Under the pieces are notes generated by a model, which did not search any database, was not told the DNA's origin, and saw only the letters and a list, made by a program, of their open reading frames with translations. A stretch of DNA of 64,000 nucleotides. Origin: Gloeocapsopsis sp. IPPAS B-1203 (lineage in GTDB: Bacteria > Cyanobacteriota > Cyanobacteriia > Cyanobacteriales > Chroococcidiopsidaceae). The translations under genes and the position numbers were made by a program. The stretch lies in contig NZ_PEIG01000001.1 of NCBI RefSeq assembly GCF_002749975.1, positions 1 through 64,000 of the forward strand. Direction: 5' to 3'. Below, piece by piece: positions 28,078-36,334 of this stretch (within the stretch, counting starts at the first letter, position 1; each line of letters starts with the position of its first letter).

Positions 28078-28132
28078 GTTTAAATACTTATGTACTATGC
28101 TGCTAGTCTAAGGGCAACAAATGATTTGTACC

Positions 28133-28160
28133 AAAAAAGGGTGCCTGATTAGACACCCTT
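28133..28160 (-). terminator. Intrinsic terminator after the RTX-type gene
   Basis: On the minus strand AAGGGTGTCTAATCAGGCACCC folds into a GGGTG/CACCC hairpin followed by TTTTTT, 24 bases after the stop of the calcium-binding repeat protein. Confidence 0.88.
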
Positions 28161-28183
28161 CACACAGTCATACAAGTATCTTT

Positions 28184-29497
28184 CTAACCTAAAACAAGTA
28201 GGCTATTATTCGGGTTGTCAAAACTCACGGGATCGCCAAGAAAAATATCCGTACTACCAAAACTTCCAGCATCGACAAAAGTTGCAATGAGAGTTGCATC
28301 TTCTGGAGTAGTACCGCCAGTTGAATCGTAGTAAAGTTGTCCGATATCACCTTCACCACCACTAATTGCGTAGATAGAAGCAGCGCCACCAGGTAACGTA
28401 TCAGCTAATATTGCTGCCTCAAGAGAAGCGGCTGCGACAAAATCACTTGAACTTAACCCATTATCTTCAATAAATTGTAAACCTGTAAATGCCGATGGGT
28501 TCAGAACAATAATATCTCCCCCTTCTCCTCCGTCGAAGCCAGTAATGATATCACCGCCATCAGTGATAGCGTTATAGCCAAAGCTAGTAGGACCACCACC
28601 ACTAGTCAGTACATCAACGCCAGCACCACCAATCAAGGTATCATTAGCAGCACTACCAACAAGGGTATCGTTGCCTAAATTACCAAACAGCAAGCTGTCC
28701 GTATCAAGCTCAGCAACAAGAGTAGCATTACTGATGAGATAGTCACCACCTTGACCACCATAAAGTGTATCTCCACCCGTAGTAGTAGTCAAAACATCAT
28801 CTCCTAAGTTGCCATACAGGACATTACCACCACCTGTGGCATCTAAAATATCGCTTCCCTGTCCACCAAACAGGGTGTCACCGCCATTACCAGTAAGAGT
28901 ATCGTCTCCTAGGTTGCCATATAGTTCAGCAGCGCCACTACCAGTGTCTGTGAGTTCATCATTACCCTGACCGCCGTAGAGAGTGGGGCTACCCTCTTCA
29001 GTAGATGCAGCAGTTAATGTATCATCACCTTGATTACCAAATAGGAGATCATTACCACTACCTGTCAGATCATCATCTCCTTCGCCGCCATAAAGCGTAT
29101 CATCACCATTACCAATGAGATTATCGTCTCCTGCGTCGCCGTACAGCTGAGCAGCATAATCACCCGTGGCTGTGAGCACATCATTACCCTGACCACCGTA
29201 GAGGGTGTCATTACCTGCTGCTGTCAAGTTATCAATGCCTAGATTGCCAAAAAGCAGACTGCTACCACCTGCAAAACTTGTTAATTCGTCATCTCCTTGA
29301 CCACCATACAGAGTTGCATCTCCAGTAGCAGTTAGAGTGTCGTTTCCTTCGTTACCGAAGGCTTGATCGCCTGCACCTACTGTAATCGTATCGTTACCTG
29401 CAAGACCATTAACGATATCTGGCTCTGCAGTAAGATTAGGAAAAGTGCCAAGGGTTGGAAAAGTGTCATCTCCAGTGGTTAAATTGATAACTGCCAT
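28184..29497 (-). CDS. RTX-type calcium-binding repeat protein
   Basis: 437 residues, very acidic. Residues about 30-300 consist of some 20 copies of the nonapeptide pattern GGxGxDxLx or GNxGDDxLT (for example GGQGNDVLTATG, GNLGDDTLTG), which bind Ca2+ and form a parallel beta-roll. A non-repeat region of about 100 residues follows (GYNAITDGGDIITGFDGGEG ... LYYDSTGG). There is no N-terminal signal, as expected for type I secretion through a C-terminal signal. No transporter of that type is nearby. Its place inside the sulfated-glycan cluster suggests a surface or matrix protein (inference). Confidence 0.88.
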   Translation of the reverse strand: MAVINLTTGDDTFPTLGTFPNLTAEPDIVNGLAGNDTITVGAGDQAFGNEGNDTLTATGDATLYGGQGDDELTSFAGGSSLLFGNLGIDNLTAAGNDTLYGGQGNDVLTATGDYAAQLYGDAGDDNLIGNGDDTLYGGEGDDDLTGSGNDLLFGNQGDDTLTAASTEEGSPTLYGGQGNDELTDTGSGAAELYGNLGDDTLTGNGGDTLFGGQGSDILDATGGGNVLYGNLGDDVLTTTTGGDTLYGGQGGDYLISNATLVAELDTDSLLFGNLGNDTLVGSAANDTLIGGAGVDVLTSGGGPTSFGYNAITDGGDIITGFDGGEGGDIIVLNPSAFTGLQFIEDNGLSSSDFVAAASLEAAILADTLPGGAASIYAISGGEGDIGQLYYDSTGGTTPEDATLIATFVDAGSFGSTDIFLGDPVSFDNPNNSLLVLG

Positions 29498-29569
29498 TAA
29501 AGTTCACTCCTAATTAGGTTGTTGATATGAAATAACTGTGTTTCAGCGAAGTAACGCACGCGACAATGA

Positions 29570-29630
29570 ACCTGAATGTCAATACTCCAGGTATCGTAAT
29601 GAGGGGCTGAACCTACGGACGTCTCCAGGT
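29570..29630 (-). promoter_or_regulatory. Two small hairpins in the leader of the RTX gene
   Basis: In the minus-strand leader, AACCTGGAGACGTCCGTAGG can fold with AACCT/AGGTT ends, and ACCTGGAGTATTGACATTCA with ACCTG/CAGGT ends. Both begin with ACCTGGAG. This is not a riboswitch class that I recognise. Confidence 0.3.
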
Positions 29631-29785
29631 TGCCTTACTTAACTAAAATCCAGAACAAACCTAACCGCCGTCATTGCGTGTATCCAAGCGCAAATTTACG
29701 GATAAACAATTTTCTTACGACTAGATAAATTCAGTACATCTACTGTGGCAGTCTTAAATTTCGCGTGCTTTCATCTACAGTTTTT

Positions 29786-30613
29786 TTATCTCCGTGAATT
29801 TACGGTGGACAAGAACTTTAATACCTTATTTAAAAAACGGGGTTTTCGTGCTATAGAATGCGATGCGTCAATATATCCAAAGCGCCGTAAACTTTCCTCA
29901 CCCTGCAACATTAAGCTATGCACAATTTCTGCATCGGCTTGCTGCCATCGCCCAATTGTGGGTGGAATTATAATTTCTAAGTCAGGCATCTCGCGCTCAA
30001 GCGGAACTTGTAAAAACTTCCACAATTGCCGAACCGTTGGCAATGTTTGCAAGACTAACTCTTCATATTGAAGACAAATGTAGCGTTTTCCTAAAAACTT
30101 ATGACCAAAATCAGCTGCAAAATTATTAACTTTAAGCCACAGTTCAAACGAGTCTTGAGGATTCATCTGTGTAATATCTCGACCTAATACTGCAGCCCCA
30201 TGCTTGCGCAGCTGGTTTTGATTTCCCGAAAATGCCATATCACGACCATCGCGGACGATATGGATAAAGCGCATTTGAGGAAAATGACGATAGACGAAGG
30301 GTAATAAATAGATTGTGCGGGGATACTTCCAACCCCAATTGATGCTAGCTGGCATATGCGCGCAATGCTTTTCAATGCATTCTAAAAATTCTTCATCCAT
30401 AGCTGCTTGCTCTGATGCTGTTAAATAAGCATCTTTGCCATTGTGGGCGATGTCAATCCACTTATCACAAAACTCAGTTAGAGCTAGGGCATCTTCCGAT
30501 CCATTCAAGATTTTGCCCATATCCACACCTGCATTGTCAACTGCTCGCGTGAAGACTCGCGTTCCAGAACCCCCAGTACCGCCAATCACAATAGGGGTAT
30601 TACTCGGAATCAT
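29786..30613 (-). CDS. Sulfotransferase-family protein
   Basis: 275 residues. GGTGGSGTRVFTRAVDNAGV is the 5'-phosphosulfate loop, WGWKYPRTIYLLPF and IHIVRDGRDMAFSGN the 3'-phosphate loop with the RDGRD motif. Length and order fit PAPS-dependent sulfotransferases. The annotation as sulfotransferase rests on fold motifs; the acceptor is unknown, but a second sulfotransferase-like protein lies in the same cluster (26239), so a sulfated polysaccharide is plausible. Confidence 0.85.
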   Translation of the reverse strand: MIPSNTPIVIGGTGGSGTRVFTRAVDNAGVDMGKILNGSEDALALTEFCDKWIDIAHNGKDAYLTASEQAAMDEEFLECIEKHCAHMPASINWGWKYPRTIYLLPFVYRHFPQMRFIHIVRDGRDMAFSGNQNQLRKHGAAVLGRDITQMNPQDSFELWLKVNNFAADFGHKFLGKRYICLQYEELVLQTLPTVRQLWKFLQVPLEREMPDLEIIIPPTIGRWQQADAEIVHSLMLQGEESLRRFGYIDASHSIARKPRFLNKVLKFLSTVNSRR

Positions 30614-30644
30614 GACTCATCTCCTGACACTAATTTGGATTTTA

Positions 30645-30768
30645 AGATGCCCTCCGACTGAAGTCGGGGCTATCCAGGCAAAGTGTACCTTCGTACACTA
30701 AAACAACATTTTTATGAGTAAGTCCACGGAGGCGAACTTTGTTTATTTAGCGGCGAATTTATTCGCGA
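30645..30768. repeat. Dispersed intergenic repeat, family B, full copy (inverted)
   Basis: It runs from GATGCCCTCCGACTGAAGTC at the left (palindrome CCGACTGAAGTCGG), through GTGTACCTTCGTACAC and AGTCCACGGAGGCGAACTTT, to GGCGAATTTATTCGC at the right. The same modules occur in reverse order at 46138-46254. It separates the sulfotransferase gene from the ABC ATPase gene. Confidence 0.85.
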
Positions 30769-30794
30769 TTCTCGTTATGCAGGAGGTTTCAGGA

Positions 30795-32105
30795 TTAGGA
30801 TGAAGAAATAGAACTCGCATTTATTTGGCAATCGGAGACAATATTTTGACTGTTATCTAATACATTGCATTCAATATTGATAGGTAATGCAAAAAAACCT
30901 AATGAAGGTGGATTACCAACGACTGCTAATGGCAACATATCAAAGCGGCGATCGAGTTGCGTTATGCTGTGATCTCCTAATTCGGCAACTCCAGCAGAGA
31001 CAGTATAATTTCCTGGAGACATATAACACTGCCAACTAAATTCAATAACTACCATACTTTTTGCTAAAGTAGGAGCTAAGTCTTTTTTAGAGTGAAAAGT
31101 ATTAGTTCCAATAATAGGAATACCTTTTAAATCTTTGATAGCAAAACCTACAAATGGACGAGCAACTTCACGATAAAAATAAATTGCGATCCGTACAGTA
31201 ATTATGTCTGCCCATTCTACAGTTTGAGTCGTTGTCCCTTGAGAATTGACAACTTCTACGCTAATGACTTCTGCACCACCAAAACCAATCCTCGATTCAC
31301 CTATTTGATTGTCATTTTTTTCTTCATACTTTTGTTGAAAACTTGCTAAGTCGGTATTTTGATCGGCTTCTCGTTGAGCAATTAAGCTTTTGTATGATAA
31401 AGCAACTTGGCGAGGTTCGCCTTGAGATATCATCAAACTCTTGTCGAGTAAGATGGCGCGATCGCACAGTTGCAGAATACTTGTCAGATCGTGAGAAACA
31501 AATAAAATTGTTTTCCCATCTTGATAAAATTGCTCAATTTTTCTAAAGCATTTGCGCTGAAAAAGAATATCTCCTACAGATAGCGCTTCATCAATAATGA
31601 GTATTTCTGGATTGACATGAGTTGCTACTGCAAATGCTAGCCGGACAAACATACCGCTAGAATAAGTTTTGACAGGTTGATCGATGAACTCTCCAATGTC
31701 TGCAAACGCTGCAATTTCATCAAATTTATTTTCAAGTTCTTCTTGGGTCATCCCTAACAAACGACCATTAAAAAAGACATTTTGACGACCCGTAAACTCT
31801 GGATTAAAACCACTACCTAGTTCTAGTAACGCTGAAATTCGACCGTTGACTGTTACTGCTCCTGTCGTTGGTGTTAGAGTTCCTACAATAATTTGCAGTA
31901 AGGTACTTTTACCAGAGCCATTTTGTCCAATAATGCCCAAAGTGTGTCCTTTAGGAATCTCTAGGTCAATACCCCGCAATGCCCAAAATTCTTCTGCTCT
32001 ACTTTTCCCTGGTAACAGTATTTCCTTAAGTCGGTCAACGGGGTGAGGATATCGCTTATAGCATTTCGAGACATTTTTTAATGAAATTGCAATTTCTTCA
32101 GCCAT
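30795..32105 (-). CDS. Polysaccharide ABC exporter ATPase (Wzt-like)
   Basis: 436 residues from ATG at 32105 (GTG 32135 would add ten). Nucleotide-binding domain: Walker A GQNGSGKST, signature YSSGMFVRLAF, Walker B ILIIDEALSVGD, as in Wzt/TagH. From about residue 250 a C-terminal immunoglobulin-like extension appears, which in Wzt proteins reads the end modification of the glycan and so sets export specificity. With the permease upstream it forms the export pump for the cluster product. Confidence 0.93.
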   Translation of the reverse strand: MAEEIAISLKNVSKCYKRYPHPVDRLKEILLPGKSRAEEFWALRGIDLEIPKGHTLGIIGQNGSGKSTLLQIIVGTLTPTTGAVTVNGRISALLELGSGFNPEFTGRQNVFFNGRLLGMTQEELENKFDEIAAFADIGEFIDQPVKTYSSGMFVRLAFAVATHVNPEILIIDEALSVGDILFQRKCFRKIEQFYQDGKTILFVSHDLTSILQLCDRAILLDKSLMISQGEPRQVALSYKSLIAQREADQNTDLASFQQKYEEKNDNQIGESRIGFGGAEVISVEVVNSQGTTTQTVEWADIITVRIAIYFYREVARPFVGFAIKDLKGIPIIGTNTFHSKKDLAPTLAKSMVVIEFSWQCYMSPGNYTVSAGVAELGDHSITQLDRRFDMLPLAVVGNPPSLGFFALPINIECNVLDNSQNIVSDCQINASSISSS

Positions 32106-32261
32106 TGTTTCACTTTTACCCCTCAAAACTCCCACACATCAACTGCTAGTCAAACAAAATTACCAGGTTCGACTTGCAGCGATCGCATTTATTTCCCCAG
32201 TTCAATTAACTTAGTCATGCGACAAAATGATAACTCTACCTACCTCCAACATGATTTGATT

Positions 32262-33119
32262 CTAGAGTACGTCAGCAAATGCAGGACGCAAACGTCGATA
32301 AATCAGCAAACCAACATAAAAAATGACTGCGGATAACATCGTAGCCACTCCCAATTCTCCCCAGTGTCGCACTTCTCCTTGCAGGATAATGTCTCGATGA
32401 GTCTCGACAATTGCGGTCATTGGATTGAGCCAAAATACCCAATTTCTCCATCCTTCAGGAATCAGCGATGCTGGATAGATAATTGGTGTTGCATAAAACC
32501 ACAAATTCATCACAACGACCAAGGTTTGTGGTATATCTCGGAGAAACACCGTCAGTCCAGCAGCTAAATATCCAATACCAGCTGTTAATAGTAATTGTGG
32601 TATCCATATCAGTGGTAGCAGCCAAAGCGTAACGTGAACCATCTGTGTTGTTATTGCCACGAGTAAAATCAACACTATCAATCCCAAGGAACTTTCAATA
32701 AAGGCAGCACAAACAGGGACTAAAGGCAATAGTGCTAGCGGAAACACCACTTTCTTGACTAAGTTTGATTGGTTAATAACACAGGTTGCTGCTGGTAAAA
32801 ATCCATTCAAAAATGCGGTCCAGGGTAGCAATCCAGCAAATAGCCATAGTCCGTACATGAAGTTATTTTCTGGTAAACCCTCTAGACTCAGCCTGACCCG
32901 CAAAACAATGGAAAATACATAGGTGAAAATTAGTAACTGCGACAGCTGATTGAGTAAAGGCCATAAGTTGCCTAAAACTGAGCCTTTGTATCTTGCCTCT
33001 AGTTCTCGCAACACTAGTATTCTGAGTAAATCTAGCTTTGCCCACCATTGCTCACTAAATGGGAGTAATTTTTTAGTTTTACTAGCTTTTCGGACAACGC
33101 CTTTGATTGTTTGTCGCAA
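32262..33119 (-). CDS. Polysaccharide ABC exporter permease (Wzm-like)
   Basis: 285 residues with six hydrophobic helices, ABC2 permease family. RELEARYKGSVLGNLWPLLN near residue 38 is the amphipathic interface helix typical of Wzm/TagG. The start is TTG at 33119 with GAGGA eight bases upstream; an in-frame stop lies immediately before, so no earlier start is possible, and ATG 33128 would be in another frame. First gene of the minus-strand polysaccharide cluster. Confidence 0.92.
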   Translation of the reverse strand: MRQTIKGVVRKASKTKKLLPFSEQWWAKLDLLRILVLRELEARYKGSVLGNLWPLLNQLSQLLIFTYVFSIVLRVRLSLEGLPENNFMYGLWLFAGLLPWTAFLNGFLPAATCVINQSNLVKKVVFPLALLPLVPVCAAFIESSLGLIVLILLVAITTQMVHVTLWLLPLIWIPQLLLTAGIGYLAAGLTVFLRDIPQTLVVVMNLWFYATPIIYPASLIPEGWRNWVFWLNPMTAIVETHRDIILQGEVRHWGELGVATMLSAVIFYVGLLIYRRLRPAFADVL

Positions 33120-33405
33120 TTTTCACATCCTCGCTCACTACCAACACACCACATTTTTTGAGACGATTTTGATTGAGTTTACCTCTTATACTGAATAAAT
33201 CAGGTAGTTCGCTTAGGTTCTACTAAGCACAAGATTGTATCGGAAATTTTCTATAACGCAATACTTAATTAAGGTATATAGCATCAGTGTTGACAGCAAA
33301 AGTCATCACCAGTCAACAAAAATCATCGAAATCTAGTGACGACTAGCACTTGGAGCCAAAGATTCCGCTACACTGGGTCATGGTTCACTTGCGTTGTAAG
33401 TTGGC

Positions 33406-33600
33406 ATGGAAATCGGACAACAAGTTAAGGTCTGTCGTTTAAGAGATCGAGTATCACCACTAGTTATCAAGCGCCTAGGCAAAATCGGTACTGTCAAAGG
33501 CTTTAAAATGCTTGATGGTAGTAATGTTGGCGTCGTCGTTCAATTTGAAGACCAATTTGCCACTTGGTTTTTTGAAGACGAACTCAAAGTTATGCAGTAG
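33406..33600 (+). CDS. DUF2862 small protein
   Basis: 64 residues, SH3-like: MEIGQQVKVCRLRDRVSPLV, then GKIGTVKGFKMLDGSNVGVV and FEDQFATWFFEDELK. This is the DUF2862 family found across cyanobacteria and plastid lineages; function unknown. It sits 81 bases upstream of the Get3d-like gene on the same strand. Confidence 0.88.
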   Translation: MEIGQQVKVCRLRDRVSPLVIKRLGKIGTVKGFKMLDGSNVGVVVQFEDQFATWFFEDELKVMQ

Positions 33601-33681
33601 GGGTGATACTGGGGGTAGCTGTCCCTAGATATACATAACTAGAAAACCCCCTTAAATGAACACTGCTTAGGAAATATTGTA

Positions 33682-34782
33682 ATGGCGCTGATATTGACCT
33701 TTTTAGGGAGTGGTGGCGATCGCCAAAAGATTGCGATCGCTGCTGCCAAAAAATTCGCAAACGAAGGCAAACGCGTCCTCTTGACAGGACGAGACACTGG
33801 ACCTGGATTGAGTTTACTACTCAACACCTCACTCAGTTCTACACCACAGCAAATATCTCCCAACCTCGAAGCGGTACAACTTAAAACCTCTGGTTTGCTA
33901 GAACGCAGTTGGGAGGAAGTCAAGAAGTTAGAAGCGCAATACCTGCGCACGCCCATTCTAAAAGACGTCTATGGACAAGAACTGCCAGTTTTACCAGGAA
34001 TGGATAGTGCGTTAGAACTTAATGCCCTACGCGAATACGATGCGAGTGGCAAATATGATGTTATCCTCTACGAGAGTAGCGGTGACTCTACCACACTGCG
34101 AATGCTAGGCATGGCAGAAAGCTTGAGTTGGTACGTGCGACGCTTTCGGCAATTGTTTACTAATTCTGATTTAGGTAAAGCAATTGCTGAATCGCCATTT
34201 ATTCAACCTTTAATTAGCAGTTTTTTCAATGTTAATTGGACGGCAGATAACTTTGCTCAGCCTACCAATCAAATTAATAACATCCTAGAACAGGGCAAAG
34301 CTGCACTTGCTGATCCAAAACGTGTTGCTTCATTTTTAGTAACAACTGATGACCCACTTGATATTGCAAATGTTCGTTATTTATGGGGTAGTGCTCAACA
34401 AGTAGGTTTAATTGTTGGTGGTGTTATTCTCCACTCGGCTGATACGACAATTGCCAATTTATCAAATGAATTTGATCCGTTGCCCGTTACAGTTGTTACT
34501 GGTCATACTTTAGATGACACGCAACTAATGAACGCTTTACCTGATTTTGTCCAGCAGGCACAACAAGCTCCTAAACCTATAGAAATTATGGTTGCAGCGA
34601 GTCAAGTACGTCTATTCTTACCTGGATTTGATAAAAAAGAAGTCAAACTGACGCAATCAGGTCCAGAGATTACAGTAGAAGCAGGCGACCAGCGGCGCAA
34701 CATTTTTTTACCTCCTGGTTTAAGTGGCAAACAAATTGCTGGTGCTAAATTTCAAAACAACTATTTGACAATATCTTTCTAG
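33682..34782 (+). CDS. Get3d-like ArsA/Get3 ATPase with C-terminal alpha-crystallin domain
   Basis: 366 residues. An N-terminal ArsA/Get3-type ATPase fold is followed by a domain of about 85 residues (from IEIMVAASQVRLFLPGFDKK to the end) with the strand pattern of small heat-shock proteins. That combination defines Get3d of photosynthetic organisms. The Walker A position (residues 9-17) reads GSGGDRQKI, whereas ArsA/Get3 have GKGGVGKTT; both the signature Lys and the GKT are changed. It may still bind nucleotide through K16, but that is unproven. Its gene is followed 20 bases later by chlG, suggesting a link with thylakoid pigment-protein assembly. Confidence 0.87.
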   Translation: MALILTFLGSGGDRQKIAIAAAKKFANEGKRVLLTGRDTGPGLSLLLNTSLSSTPQQISPNLEAVQLKTSGLLERSWEEVKKLEAQYLRTPILKDVYGQELPVLPGMDSALELNALREYDASGKYDVILYESSGDSTTLRMLGMAESLSWYVRRFRQLFTNSDLGKAIAESPFIQPLISSFFNVNWTADNFAQPTNQINNILEQGKAALADPKRVASFLVTTDDPLDIANVRYLWGSAQQVGLIVGGVILHSADTTIANLSNEFDPLPVTVVTGHTLDDTQLMNALPDFVQQAQQAPKPIEIMVAASQVRLFLPGFDKKEVKLTQSGPEITVEAGDQRRNIFLPPGLSGKQIAGAKFQNNYLTISF

Positions 34783-34802
34783 AAGCTGTCAAGTAAAATA
34801 TT

Positions 34803-35861
34803 ATGTCTAACTCAACTCCTCCACCCTTTCAACCTGCTGATGAACCACTCAATACAACACCAGATGCGGTGAATATTAATCCTAGTCAACCAGCACCAAT
34901 AACACCAATAGAACGTAGTGCCAAAACTCGGCAACTACTAGGAATGAAAGGTGCTGCGTCAGGAGAAACATCAATTTGGAAAATCCGCCTGCAACTGATG
35001 AAGCCGATTACGTGGATTCCCTTGATTTGGGGTGTAGTCTGTGGCGCAGCTTCTTCGGGCGAATACACTTGGACACTAGAAAATGTCTTAAAAGCAGCAA
35101 CCTGTATGCTACTTGCAGGACCATTGCTGACTGGTTATACGCAAACACTTAATGATTTTTACGATCGCGAAATTGACGCAATCAACGAACCCTACCGCCC
35201 CATTCCTTCGGGAGCAATTTCAGTTCCTCAAGTCGTCAGCCAAATCTTACTATTACTTGGTGCAGGGATTGCTTTAGCGTTTGTCCTCGATCGCTGGGTG
35301 AGTCATGACTTCCCGACAATTACAACGCTGGCGCTGGGTGGTTCATTTTTAGCATACATTTACTCAGCACCTCCTTTGAAACTTAAGCGCAATGGCTGGT
35401 TGGGGAATTATGCTTTAGGGGCAAGCTACATTGCTTTACCTTGGTGGACAGGTCATGCTTTATTTGGTGACTTGAACTGGACAATTGCAATTCTGACTTT
35501 GATCTACAGTATGGCCGGATTGGGAATTGCTGTTGTGAATGACTTTAAAAGTGTAGAAGGCGATCGCCAATTAGGATTAAAATCACTGCCAGTGATGTTT
35601 GGTATCAACACCGCCGCTTGGATCTGTGTTGCCACGATCGACTTATTTCAAGCAGGAATTGCCGCCTACTTGATTGGTATTGGTGAAAACTTGTACGCAG
35701 CAATTCTACTATTGCTATTAATTCCCCAAATTACTTTCCAGGATATGTATTTCCTGCGCGACCCACTTAACAATGACGTTAAGTATCAAGCAAGTGCCCA
35801 ACCGTTTCTCGTACTAGGAATGCTTGTTGCTGGCTTAGCACTAGGTCATGCAGGTGTGTAA
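34803..35861 (+). CDS. chlG: Chlorophyll synthase ChlG
   Basis: 352 residues, UbiA superfamily with about nine helices. It joins geranylgeranyl or phytyl diphosphate to chlorophyllide in the thylakoid membrane. The first aspartate-rich motif is NDFYDREIDAINEPYRPIPS and the second is NDFKSVEGDRQLGLKSLPV, both matching ChlG. The N-terminal 50 residues are Pro/Asn-rich, as in cyanobacterial homologues. Directly downstream of the Get3d-like gene, probably one transcript. Confidence 0.96.
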   Translation: MSNSTPPPFQPADEPLNTTPDAVNINPSQPAPITPIERSAKTRQLLGMKGAASGETSIWKIRLQLMKPITWIPLIWGVVCGAASSGEYTWTLENVLKAATCMLLAGPLLTGYTQTLNDFYDREIDAINEPYRPIPSGAISVPQVVSQILLLLGAGIALAFVLDRWVSHDFPTITTLALGGSFLAYIYSAPPLKLKRNGWLGNYALGASYIALPWWTGHALFGDLNWTIAILTLIYSMAGLGIAVVNDFKSVEGDRQLGLKSLPVMFGINTAAWICVATIDLFQAGIAAYLIGIGENLYAAILLLLLIPQITFQDMYFLRDPLNNDVKYQASAQPFLVLGMLVAGLALGHAGV

Positions 35862-36030
35862 GAGGAGTGAAGATTGAGGGGCGAGGGGCGAGGGCATCCT
35901 TACAGTTGAATTCAGGGGTTTAAGAGCAAGAACCATTTTGCACTGCTTTTCCTTGAATAAGTCTGCGTTTGTCGTATCCATTTTAGGGTTGGTTCTTAAG
36001 TTCCCTCTGACCCCAAACCTCTGATCTCTT

Positions 36031-36270
36031 CTAATCTTCGTGACGTAACTGCCAGGCGGCACCAATTGCAGCCCCTGCGCCAGCAATGAAACCAGTACTA
36101 ATTCCTTGTAAAGTATTCGTGACAGGATCTTGAGTTAAGCACTCGCTTGTCACATTAGCTGCCTTTAAACACTGTTTGCTTTCTGCCCAGCTTGCAGTTC
36201 CTCCTAAAATGACTCCAGCGGCACTACAAGAAACAATTAGTAATAAGAGACGCTTTGCTTTTCTATCCAT
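36031..36270 (-). CDS. Small exported or membrane protein
   Basis: 79 residues. A hydrophobic N-terminal segment ending near GTASWAES could be a signal peptide, and a Gly/Ala-rich second hydrophobic stretch (GISTGFIAGAGAAIGAAWQL) lies near the end. Two cysteines (QCLKAAN...SECL) may form a disulfide. I do not recognise the family. Upstream of it is the divergent-to-sppA gap with no repeat. Confidence 0.6.
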   Translation of the reverse strand: MDRKAKRLLLLIVSCSAAGVILGGTASWAESKQCLKAANVTSECLTQDPVTNTLQGISTGFIAGAGAAIGAAWQLRHED

Positions 36271-36334
36271 AGATGGACGCTAAAAATAGTAAGTTGCGGT
36301 ATATATTACCTAATTTACCCTGAAATTTCTAATT

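Larger units (their letters stand above)
27536..28132. other. Gene-free region with interspersed repeats
   Basis: Roughly 600 bases between the sulfotransferase gene and the RTX gene. It contains the two REP-like palindromes and no believable gene; an open frame of 61 codons at 27851 is only translated repeat. Confidence 0.7.

Noticed and set aside
28184-29497. Repeats in the RTX gene as a DNA-level repeat element
   Set aside because: They are the coding trace of GGxGxDxLx nonapeptides and need no separate explanation.
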